A stretch of 7,094 bases of DNA, from positions 1 through 7,094 of the forward strand of contig JBEIPP010000163.1 of the NCBI GenBank assembly GCA_040376995.1, given 5' to 3'. The translations under genes were made by a program, and so were the position numbers. The notes under the pieces are model-generated. The model did no database searches. It saw only the letters and a program-made list of their open reading frames with translations, and was not told the origin of the DNA. This DNA is from UBA4416 sp040376995 (GTDB lineage: Bacteria; Bacteroidota; Bacteroidia; B-17B0; Aurantibacillaceae). This document shows positions 1 through 6,039 of this stretch, piece by piece (within the stretch, counting starts at the first letter, position 1; the number at the start of each line of letters is the position of its first letter).

Positions 1-647
1 AATAATTTATTTTTAACTGCAAACATAACTATTCCAGCAGTATTAGGAATTCCTAACTTAGCCATAATATTTTTACGATGTGTATTTACAGTATGTGTAC
101 TTAGTTCTAATCTATCAGCAATTAATTTATTAGATAAACCTTCAGAAATTAAACGAATAATATCCAACTCTCTATCAGTAATTCCTAAGCCTTGACAAGA
201 AACCTTTTCTAACTCAGGACGTATAATCTCTAATTCTTGAGAATTTGCTAGGAAATAAGCCACCTTACCGCACAAGAAACGTTCTCCATTATGTGTAGCA
301 TGTAAAGCTTCAATAATTTCTTCTTTATCACACTCTTTTAATAAATAACTTCTTACACCTGAATCTAAAGCCGCTTGCATTTCTACTCGACTCATATAAT
401 CCGTAATAGCCAATACCTGAAGGCGTTTAAACGTTTTGGTAATTATAGAAATTTGCTTAGAATTTATGTTTAAAGATTGAAAATCTAATACTAAAATTCT
501 TGGCTTATTTTTTTTAATACAAGCGATTAAATTTTCAAAATTGTCGTCTTCGGTATAATCTACTTCAAAATTAGCCGAAGAGCTTAATAATGTATAAAGC
601 CCTAATCTGCTTAAATAGTTATTATCGGCTATAAGTACTGATATCAT
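1..647 (-). CDS. NarL/FixJ-type response regulator with LuxR-type HTH (3' end cut by window edge)
   Basis: My translation from the ATG at 647-645 gives 215 open codons to the window edge, beginning MISVLIADNN. Residues 1-115 look like a receiver domain: the phospho-acceptor Asp is D55 in ILVLDFQS, the conserved Thr is T82 and the conserved Lys is K104 in YLLKE. Residues 154-215 form a LuxR/GerE helix-turn-helix: GITDREL, then SNKLIADRLELSTHTVNTHR, then KNIMAKLGI. Proteins of this family are about 210-220 residues, so only a few C-terminal residues are missing. Such regulators bind DNA as dimers after phosphorylation by a sensor kinase; no kinase is visible here. One oddity is that the usual acidic pair is D8-N9, so the position equivalent to CheY D13 is Asn. 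The gene has its own likely promoter (see 680-710) and is separated from rnz by 110 bases. The family call is firm, but the target genes are unknown. Confidence 0.93.
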   Translation of the reverse strand, partial: MISVLIADNNYLSRLGLYTLLSSSANFEVDYTEDDNFENLIACIKKNKPRILVLDFQSLNINSKQISIITKTFKRLQVLAITDYMSRVEMQAALDSGVRSYLLKECDKEEIIEALHATHNGERFLCGKVAYFLANSQELEIIRPELEKVSCQGLGITDRELDIIRLISEGLSNKLIADRLELSTHTVNTHRKNIMAKLGIPNTAGIVMFAVKNKL

Positions 648-679
648 TATTAAAATATCTTATTTAGATTAATTTTAAA

Positions 680-710
680 CAAAGATACGGTTCATATCGG
701 AATTACAAAA
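680..710 (-). promoter_or_regulatory. Bacteroidota-type promoter for the response regulator gene
   Basis: On the minus strand, TTTTG (710-706) is followed after 18 bases by TATCTTTG (687-680). This matches the published Bacteroidetes/Flavobacterium primary sigma consensus of a TTG or TTTG element about 17-23 bases upstream of TAnnTTTG. The implied start site lies a few bases downstream of 680, giving a 5' leader of roughly 25-30 bases before the ATG at 647. The match is exact at both elements and sits in a true intergenic gap. This suggests the regulator can be transcribed independently of the pyr/rnz genes upstream. No transcript data are available. Confidence 0.75.
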
Positions 711-757
711 TTTATCTTTCAAAATTTAATTCACAATACATCGTTAGTTATAAAAAA

Positions 758-1678
758 TCAAACAGAAAATAAACTACCCTCGATAGCTAATTCAGTGTTA
801 GAGAAAATACCTTTAGCTTCAATTAAAAACTCATCTAGATTACCATACCGAGCAGAAAAATGTCCTAAAACTAATTTTTTAGCGTTAGATAACACTGCTA
901 TTTCTGCAGCTTGTTTAGCGGTGCTATGAAAGGTTTGTTTAGCTCTATCTTTTTTATCTTCTAAAAATGTAGATTCGTGATATAATAAATCCACATCTTT
1001 TATATCATTTGCTAATTCTTCAAAAAATTTAGTATCGCTACAAAATGCAAAACTTCTGGTATTAGGTGGATCTAAGGTTAAATCACTATTTTTAATGGTA
1101 TTTCCATTATTATCAATGGCATCCAACCCTAGTTTTAATTTATGAATTTCGGCAAAGGAAACATTCATTTTTTCTAATTTATACTTGTCAATATTTCGAG
1201 GCAACGGTTTTTCTTTAAATAAAAAACCAGTAGTTGCAATACGGTGTTTTAGTGGAAAACTGTAGACTTCTACTTTATCATCTTCAAACAACAATTGTTT
1301 GGTTGTATTTTGAGTATGTATAAACTTTATGGGATAATTTAAATAGGTATCTGAATGCTTATGAACCATCGAAATAATTTCTTCAAGTTCCTTTGGTCCA
1401 TAAATAGTTAGTTCGTTTTTACGACCTAATAAATGCATACTTGCCAAAAAACCAGGTAATCCATAAAAATGGTCGCCATGTAAATGACTAATAAACACAT
1501 GATTAATATTTTGGAAACGAGTTTTATATTTTCTCATTTGCATTTGAGTACCTTCTCCACAATCAATTAAAAAATAACGTTCAGAAATATTTAATAACTG
1601 TGAGGTTGGATTTCGGTTAACCGTAGGAGTGGCAGCACTACTTCCTAATATTAATAATTCGAAGGTTTGTACTGACAT
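758..1678 (-). CDS. rnz: Ribonuclease Z (tRNase Z, short form)
   Basis: This 306-residue protein is the normal length for short-form tRNase Z, the zinc endonuclease that removes 3' trailers from tRNA precursors in the cytoplasm. It has the metallo-beta-lactamase signature HLHGDH (H65, H67, D69, H70) within SHLHGDHFYGLPGF. Further expected metal ligands are H145 in FPLKH, D215 in FCSDT and H273 in LGHFSARY. The tRNase Z-specific HEST motif is at 234-237. The N-terminus LLILGSSAATPT is typical, which supports the ATG at 1678. The gene begins 16 bases after pyrB ends, so it is probably the last gene of the pyrR-dinB-pyrB-rnz transcript. All catalytic residues are present and I see no truncation. 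A different MBL-fold function is unlikely given the HEST motif. Confidence 0.97.
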   Translation of the reverse strand: MSVQTFELLILGSSAATPTVNRNPTSQLLNISERYFLIDCGEGTQMQMRKYKTRFQNINHVFISHLHGDHFYGLPGFLASMHLLGRKNELTIYGPKELEEIISMVHKHSDTYLNYPIKFIHTQNTTKQLLFEDDKVEVYSFPLKHRIATTGFLFKEKPLPRNIDKYKLEKMNVSFAEIHKLKLGLDAIDNNGNTIKNSDLTLDPPNTRSFAFCSDTKFFEELANDIKDVDLLYHESTFLEDKKDRAKQTFHSTAKQAAEIAVLSNAKKLVLGHFSARYGNLDEFLIEAKGIFSNTELAIEGSLFSV

Positions 1679-1694
1679 GATATTGATTTAAATT

Positions 1695-2618
1695 TTATTG
1701 ACGGCCGGCCAATAAAAACATAACTGCCATACGAACTGCTACACCATTTTCTACTTGATCTAAAATTATAGATTGGTCGCTATCTGCTACCTCGCTAGTT
1801 ATTTCAACTCCTCTATTAATGGGTCCTGGGTGCATAATCACGATTTTTTTAGATAAGGAATCTAATAAGGTTTTATCTAAACCATATAACATCGTGTATT
1901 CTCTTATAGATGGGAAAAATTTAATGTCTTGTCTTTCTAATTGAATACGTAGCATATTTGCCACATCACACCATTCTAATGTTTTACGTAAGTCCGTTTC
2001 TACTTTTACTCCTAAGTTTTCTATATATTTAGGGATCAATGTTTTAGGGCCACACACTTTAACTTCTGCGCCAAGTTTTTGCAAACAAAATATATTAGAT
2101 AATGCTACACGTGAATGTAAAATATCACCAACAATCGCAATCTTCTTTCCTTTTAAATCTCCTAATTTTTCTTTCATAGAAAAAGCATCTAGTAATGCTT
2201 GAGTTGGATGTTCATGAGCACCATCACCAGCATTTACTATTTTAGCATTTACTTTCTTCGATAAAAATTCAGCAGCACCAGCACTTGAATGTCGCATCAC
2301 CACCATATCCACTTTCATGGCTAGTATATTATTTACTGTATCAATTAAGGTTTCTCCTTTTTTTACAGACGAAGATGATGCTGAGAAATTAACCACATCA
2401 GCGCTTAAGCGTTTTTGAGCTAATTCAAAAGATAAACGAGTACGAGTAGAGTTTTCGAAAAATAAATTAGCAACAGTTAAATCTCTTAAAGAAGGTACTT
2501 TTTTAATTGGACGATTTAAAACTTCTTTAAAATTTGTAGCGGTATCTAAAATTAATTGAATATCATTTTTAGTGATATATTTTATTCCTAATAGATGATT
2601 GACGCTTAAGTTGCTCAT
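1695..2618 (-). CDS. pyrB: Aspartate carbamoyltransferase catalytic chain
   Basis: This 307-residue enzyme condenses carbamoyl phosphate with aspartate to N-carbamoyl-aspartate, the second step of de novo UMP synthesis. The carbamoyl phosphate site is FFENSTRTRLSFE, with STRTR at 57-61. The mobile loop SSVKKGET supplies S83 and K87, the equivalents of E. coli S80 and K84. Other active-site signatures are R109-H110, HPTQ at 137-140, HSR ending at R170, LRIQ with R224 and Q226, and HPGP at 263-266. Length and motifs resemble the Bacillus-type unregulated catalytic trimer, but the oligomeric class cannot be read from sequence alone. No pyrI-like regulatory chain lies next to it. The start is 3 bases after the DinB-like gene's stop and the stop is 16 bases before rnz, so it is in tight operon context. 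It is intact. Confidence 0.97.
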   Translation of the reverse strand: MSNLSVNHLLGIKYITKNDIQLILDTATNFKEVLNRPIKKVPSLRDLTVANLFFENSTRTRLSFELAQKRLSADVVNFSASSSSVKKGETLIDTVNNILAMKVDMVVMRHSSAGAAEFLSKKVNAKIVNAGDGAHEHPTQALLDAFSMKEKLGDLKGKKIAIVGDILHSRVALSNIFCLQKLGAEVKVCGPKTLIPKYIENLGVKVETDLRKTLEWCDVANMLRIQLERQDIKFFPSIREYTMLYGLDKTLLDSLSKKIVIMHPGPINRGVEITSEVADSDQSIILDQVENGVAVRMAVMFLLAGRQ

Positions 2619-2621
2619 GTT

Positions 2622-3128
2622 TTATAAATATCTTTCTTTAATAACGTTTATATGATGTTGTGCATGACCGCATAAAAAATAACCAAGTGATAACACATTT
2701 GCTTCGCCAGATGCCATTTGACCTTTTAATACCAATTCTTTATCCGATAACTGTTTGAATAACAAAATATTAGATAGTCTAACCGAATCAAACTCATCAG
2801 CTAATAATTGAATATTTGTATTGGTTAAATTTGCGTTGGCTGCATATAAATTTTCATCAAATGCTAACACTTTTTGGTTATCGCCTCTTGCAAAACGCAA
2901 AGCTCTGTAACTCAAAATACGCTCTGTATCTATAATGTGATTAATCACTTGTTTTACTGTCCATTTACCTTCATCGTAAAAGTAATTTAACTTCTGGCGA
3001 GGAATATCTTCAATAAAATCTAGTATAGTTTGGTGATTGGTTTTTAATGCGGAAATAATATCACCTTCAGGAATAAGATTGATGTAATATTCGAAATATG
3101 GGATATAATCTTTTTTTTGTGGTCTCAT
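2622..3128 (-). CDS. DinB/YfiT-like putative metal-dependent protein
   Basis: This 168-residue protein has the four-helix DinB-family pattern (the DinB/YfiT superfamily, unrelated to DNA polymerase IV). The usual metal-binding triad is visible as H64 in VINHIIDTER and H155 plus H159 in CGHAQHHINVI, which is an HxxxH pair. The conserved KWTVKQVINH stretch at 55-64 and the following DTERI are typical of the family. Members include thiol-dependent transferases (bacillithiol or mycothiol S-transferases), but most are uncharacterised and the substrate here is unknown. The ATG at 3128 gives the family's normal N-terminus. The gene lies between pyrR and pyrB: 91 bases after pyrR and only 3 bases before pyrB. 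It is therefore almost certainly co-transcribed with pyrB, although no pyrimidine role is established for the family. It is intact, with base composition like its neighbours. Confidence 0.9.
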   Translation of the reverse strand: MRPQKKDYIPYFEYYINLIPEGDIISALKTNHQTILDFIEDIPRQKLNYFYDEGKWTVKQVINHIIDTERILSYRALRFARGDNQKVLAFDENLYAANANLTNTNIQLLADEFDSVRLSNILLFKQLSDKELVLKGQMASGEANVLSLGYFLCGHAQHHINVIKERYL

Positions 3129-3130
3129 TG

Positions 3131-3172
3131 TTTGATTAGAATTTATACGAATCTTTTAAGAATATACGAATC
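3131..3172. repeat. TACGAAT-type intergenic repeat, copy B (pyrR-dinB gap)
   Basis: This gap holds a 10-base direct repeat, TATACGAATC, at 3144-3153 and again at 3163-3172, a period of 19 bases. The left edge TTTGATTAGAATTT (3131-3144) matches the corresponding stretch of copy C (6689-6702, TTTGCTTAGAATTT) at 13 of 14 positions. It also resembles the left arm of copy A (TTGATTACGAATTT at 3773-3786). On the coding strand the element ends two bases before the dinB-like start codon, so it forms most of the leader between the two genes. It was recognised by eye; there is no known name for it and its function is unknown. Confidence 0.6.
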
Positions 3173-3219
3173 AATGTTTGCTAGTAGTTCGTTTTCTGTC
3201 TCTTTAATCTTTTTAGTCT

Positions 3220-3750
3220 CTATTTGTCTATCAAAGTTACTCTGTCTTTTTTATCTGTTTCGGTCCACTCCACTTTTACATTTTGTGTTTCAATCGAATC
3301 AATCACCAGTCCTGTATATTTTGCTTGAATTGGTACATGTCGGCTAAATCTTCTATCTACTAAAACCAATAACTCTACATCATTTGGTCGGCCAAAAGCT
3401 AACATCGCATCTAAACCGGCACGAATGGTTCTTCCAGTAAATAACACATCATCTACTAAAATCACATTCTTGTCTTCTATTATAAAATCAATGTTGGTTC
3501 TATTAGGAATTAATTCCTTTTTACGAAAATCATCACGGTAAAAGGTAATATCCAAATCACCACAGTTCACTTTTTTCTTTAAAATACCTTCTAGTAATTT
3601 TTGAATACGGTGTGCTAAATATATACCACGAGGCTGCAAGCCAATGATAACGGTATTACTAAAATCATTATGAACTTCAATTAATTGATAGCAAAGTCGA
3701 GTAAGAGTAACTTCTAATTGTTTATTTTCTAATAAAACTCTTGGCTTCAC
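3220..3750 (-). CDS. pyrR: PyrR: pyrimidine operon regulator / uracil phosphoribosyltransferase
   Basis: This 176-residue type I phosphoribosyltransferase fold protein matches PyrR, which regulates pyr genes through RNA in Gram-positive bacteria and also converts uracil plus PRPP to UMP. The PRPP-binding motif VILVDDVLFTGRT is at 96-108. Other PyrR-like stretches are NTVIIGLQPRGIYLA (32-46), DITFYRDDF (67-75), GRPNDVELLVLVDRRFSRHVPI (120-141) and the C-terminal VKVEW. The start is GTG at 3750-3748. An in-frame TAA lies four codons upstream of it, no in-frame ATG lies between, and the next internal Met is residue 116, so GTG is the best choice. The gene leads the pyrR-dinB-pyrB-rnz run, which fits a pyrimidine-responsive role. 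Whether it regulates RNA in Bacteroidota is not shown here, because I see no recognisable PyrR-binding attenuator. Confidence 0.95.
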   Translation of the reverse strand: MKPRVLLENKQLEVTLTRLCYQLIEVHNDFSNTVIIGLQPRGIYLAHRIQKLLEGILKKKVNCGDLDITFYRDDFRKKELIPNRTNIDFIIEDKNVILVDDVLFTGRTIRAGLDAMLAFGRPNDVELLVLVDRRFSRHVPIQAKYTGLVIDSIETQNVKVEWTETDKKDRVTLIDK

Positions 3751-3772
3751 TGGTTTAATTTTTTATTCCTAG

Positions 3773-3852
3773 TTGATTACGAATTTTTACGAATGTACGA
3801 ATTTATGATAAACCGCACTCAAATCAGTAAATTCGTATTTGATTCGTAATCA
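3773..3852. repeat. TACGAAT-type repeat, copy A: inverted pair in the purA-pyrR gap
   Basis: The 136-base gap between purA and pyrR is largely filled by an imperfect palindrome. The outer arms TGATTACGAAT (3774-3784) and ATTCGTAATCA (3842-3852) are exact reverse complements over 11 bases. The inner arms TACGAATTTA (3796-3805) and TAAATTCGTA (3828-3837) pair over 10 bases around a 22-base loop. The left side carries an 11-base bulge (3785-3795) that holds a third TACGAAT copy, against 4 bases on the right. In all there are three TACGAAT copies on one arm and two inverted copies on the other. In RNA this could fold into an AU-rich hairpin, but no U-tract follows it on the coding strand, so it does not look like a canonical terminator. 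I see no TAnnTTTG promoter in the gap. Confidence 0.65.
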
Positions 3853-3886
3853 TCCTTTTAAATTTCTTTTTTCAGTATTTATATTA

Positions 3887-5155
3887 CTACATAAAAATAG
3901 TTTGTGTTCTATCAGGGCCTATAGAAACAATACTAATTGGCACTTCTACCAATTTTTCAATATATTTTACATAATCAAGTAATGTTTTTGGCAAAGTATC
4001 TTTCGAAGTCATTTTAGTTAAATCTTCAGCCCAACCTTTAACTGTTTCATAAACAGGCGTAACGTCAGCTGGATCAATACTAAATGGTAAATAATCAATT
4101 TTCTCGCCTTTATGCATATAGTGAGTACATACTTCTAAAGTATCAAAATCAGATAAAACATCTGCTTTCATCATCATTAATTCAGTAACACCATTAATAG
4201 CAATAGCATATTTTAAAGCTGGAATATCTAACCATCCACAACGACGAGCACGTCCTGTTGTAGCTCCAAACTCACGGCCAATTTGACGAATCTTCTCTCC
4301 TACTTCATTATCTAATTCAGTTGGAAAAGGTCCGCTTCCAACACGAGTACAGTATGCTTTAAAAATACCGATTACATTTCCAATTCGATTTGGTGCAATA
4401 CCTAATCCGTTACAAGCACCAGCACAAATTGTGTTTGATGATGTCACAAATGGATAAGACCCAAAATCAATATCTAATAAGGACCCTTGAGCGCCTTCGG
4501 CTAATATTTTTTGACCTTTTTTAATAGCGTCATTAATAAAATGTTCTGTATCAATAAATTTCAATTTCTTTAATTCCTCAATAGCAGCAAACCAAGTTGG
4601 TTCTAATTCTGCCAAATTATATTCATATTTATGGAAATCAAGGATTTGTTTATGTTTTTCAACTAAAGCATTGTATTTAGCTTTAAAATTAGGGCTTTCA
4701 ATATCACCAACGCGTAAACCATTACGTCCAGTTTTATCCATATAAGTTGGACCAATACCTTTTAAAGTAGAGCCAATTTTATCTTTTCCTTTAGCAGCTT
4801 CGCTAGCAGCATCAATTAAACGATGGGTCGGTAAAATTAAATGAGCGCGTTTACTAATTACTAATTTTTTAGCAAAATCAACACCTAATGCTGTTAAGGC
4901 ATCAATTTCTTTTTTAAAAATAACAGGGTCAATTACTACACCATTACCAATAACATTTAAAGCTGTTGGATGAAAAATACCACTTGGTATAGTATGTAAA
5001 ACGTGTTTAATACCGTTGAACTCTAAAGTATGCCCTGCATTTGGGCCACCTTGGAAACGAGCAATAATATCGTATTTAGGAGTTAAAACATCAACAATTT
5101 TACCTTTTCCTTCGTCGCCCCATTGTAGGCCAAGTAATACATCTGCTTTGATCAT
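3887..5155 (-). CDS. purA: Adenylosuccinate synthetase
   Basis: This 422-residue enzyme is close to the usual bacterial length of about 430. It joins IMP and aspartate using GTP, the first committed step from IMP to AMP. The N-terminal GLQWGDEGKGK (9-19) is the glycine-rich phosphate loop carrying the catalytic Asp, D14. QGGPNAGHT (35-43) supplies the catalytic His, H42. Other family signatures are GSTLKGIGPTYMDK (128-141), EGAQGSLLDIDFGSYPFVTSS (220-240), GSGPFPTE (283-290), the IMP/aspartate loop GATTGRARRCGWLD (297-310) and the C-terminal IGPDRTQTIF. The start is ATG at 5155. A plausible promoter lies upstream and the next gene, pyrR, follows after a 136-base gap. purA may therefore be transcribed alone or read through into the pyr genes. 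It is intact, with no unusual residues noticed. Confidence 0.98.
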   Translation of the reverse strand: MIKADVLLGLQWGDEGKGKIVDVLTPKYDIIARFQGGPNAGHTLEFNGIKHVLHTIPSGIFHPTALNVIGNGVVIDPVIFKKEIDALTALGVDFAKKLVISKRAHLILPTHRLIDAASEAAKGKDKIGSTLKGIGPTYMDKTGRNGLRVGDIESPNFKAKYNALVEKHKQILDFHKYEYNLAELEPTWFAAIEELKKLKFIDTEHFINDAIKKGQKILAEGAQGSLLDIDFGSYPFVTSSNTICAGACNGLGIAPNRIGNVIGIFKAYCTRVGSGPFPTELDNEVGEKIRQIGREFGATTGRARRCGWLDIPALKYAIAINGVTELMMMKADVLSDFDTLEVCTHYMHKGEKIDYLPFSIDPADVTPVYETVKGWAEDLTKMTSKDTLPKTLLDYVKYIEKLVEVPISIVSIGPDRTQTIFM

Positions 5156-5190
5156 AAATAAATTGTTACGGGTTGTTTTTATTAAGCCTT

Positions 5191-5223
5191 CAAATTTACT
5201 ATTATCATGTAAAGTTGAGCCAA
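5191..5223 (-). promoter_or_regulatory. purA: Putative Bacteroidota-type promoter for purA
   Basis: On the minus strand, TTG (5223-5221) is followed after 22 bases by TAAATTTG (5198-5191), an exact TAnnTTTG element. The spacing is within the 17-23 base range reported for Flavobacterium promoters. The implied transcript would begin a few bases below 5191, leaving a leader of about 30 bases before the purA ATG at 5155. The upstream TTG element is short and could match by chance, so this is weaker than the promoter at 680-710. The rest of the 121-base gap (5156-5276) shows no convincing hairpin terminator for the upstream gene. Confidence 0.55.
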
Positions 5224-5276
5224 TAACAAATTAACAATTCATGGATTTTTGAACAAAATGAGGAGGAAAAATAAAA

Positions 5277-6038
5277 TTAAATCTCAATTTGCAAACCATC
5301 ATAGGCCAATTCAATAAAAGAAGGTAATTCTTTTGAAACTTCATCATGAAGTCCTAATTGATGAGATATATGAGTAAAATAAGCTTTTTCCGGTTTCAAT
5401 TCTTGCATTAAATCAATGGCTTGTTGAAAGGTAAAATGCGACACGTGTTCTTCTCTTCGAAGAGCATTAATTACAATAATTTTAGAGCCTTTTATTTTTT
5501 GTTTTTCTTCTTCCGAAATATAATTGGCATCTGTGATATAGGTAAAATCTTTTACACGATACGCTTTTACAGGTAAACGATAATGTATCACATCAATCGG
5601 TAATAATTCAATATCCTTAATCTTAACAAGTTCATCTGTAACAGTAAAGACATCAATCTCTGGAATTCCTGGATATTTATCTTCAGAAAAAATATAGGCA
5701 AATTCTCGTTTTAATGCTTCTTGCACGCGATCTGAAGCATAAACAGGCATTCGCATTTTATTAAAAAAATTGAAAGCTTTCACTTCATCCAAGCCTGCAA
5801 TATGATCTTTATGTTCGTGAGTAAAAACAACGGCGTCCAAAGTTTTAATTTTTTGACGCAACATTTGTTGTCTGAAATCAGGACCTGAGTCAATCACTAC
5901 CTTAGTAGTATCACTTTCAATTAAAATAGAACTTCTTAAACGATTATCTTTTGGGTTTTGAGATCGACACACAGCGCATTCGCAACAAATAATTGGAACG
6001 CCTTGAGAAGTGCCTGTGCCCAAAAAAGTAACCTTCAT
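5277..6038 (-). CDS. PhnP-like MBL-fold phosphodiesterase
   Basis: This 253-residue protein is a metallo-beta-lactamase-fold hydrolase whose motifs follow E. coli PhnP (phosphoribosyl 1,2-cyclic phosphate phosphodiesterase) along its length. The N-terminus FLGTGTSQGVPIICCECAVC contains the CxCxxC triad (C19, C21, C24) that in PhnP binds a structural zinc together with a His; here that His would be H226. The active-site metal motif is HEHKDH at 74-79, with H152, D170 and H223 (FTHISHQLGLH) as further ligands. H201 aligns with the PhnP catalytic His. The C-terminus YDGLQIEI also resembles PhnP. No phosphonate (phn) genes are nearby, so the substrate is probably another cyclic phosphodiester or phosphate ester and phnP itself should not be assumed. 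The gene starts one base after the rhomboid stop, which suggests translational coupling. Confidence 0.88.
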   Translation of the reverse strand: MKVTFLGTGTSQGVPIICCECAVCRSQNPKDNRLRSSILIESDTTKVVIDSGPDFRQQMLRQKIKTLDAVVFTHEHKDHIAGLDEVKAFNFFNKMRMPVYASDRVQEALKREFAYIFSEDKYPGIPEIDVFTVTDELVKIKDIELLPIDVIHYRLPVKAYRVKDFTYITDANYISEEEKQKIKGSKIIVINALRREEHVSHFTFQQAIDLMQELKPEKAYFTHISHQLGLHDEVSKELPSFIELAYDGLQIEI

Positions 6039-6039
6039 G

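Noticed and set aside
1702..1710. GC-rich palindrome GGCCGGCC near the pyrB 3' end
   Set aside because: It falls in codons for the pyrB C-terminal Ala-Gly-Arg and has no flanking dyad or T-tract on the coding strand, so it is explained by coding sequence.
2622..3128. DNA polymerase IV (also called DinB)
   Set aside because: The protein is 168 residues with an H64/H155/H159 metal triad, which is the DinB/YfiT superfamily; polymerase IV is about 350 residues with different motifs.
3117..3347. Plus-strand open frame of 76 codons
   Set aside because: It overlaps the pyrR 3' end and the repeat-bearing gap on the opposite strand. Its composition is low-complexity Leu/Ser/Phe as expected from antisense AT-rich DNA, and no domain is visible.
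3774..3852. CRISPR-like array
   Set aside because: The repeated unit is only 7-11 bases, copies occur in both orientations, spacing is irregular, and there are no cas genes.
3751..3886. PyrR-binding attenuator or intrinsic terminator in the pyrR leader
   Set aside because: A hairpin is possible, but it is AU-rich and no U-tract follows it on the coding strand. I see no conserved PyrR-binding loop like that of Bacillus, and related repeats occur before unrelated genes.
5016..5234. Plus-strand open frame of 72 codons
   Set aside because: It is antisense to the strongly conserved purA 5' end and its promoter gap, with no recognisable protein features.
758..6038. Two MBL-fold enzymes (rnz and the PhnP-like gene) as a functional pair or recent duplication
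   Set aside because: They differ in family-specific motifs (HEST versus CxCxxC plus HISH) and lie more than 3.5 kb apart with unrelated genes between them, so coincidence is the simpler reading.
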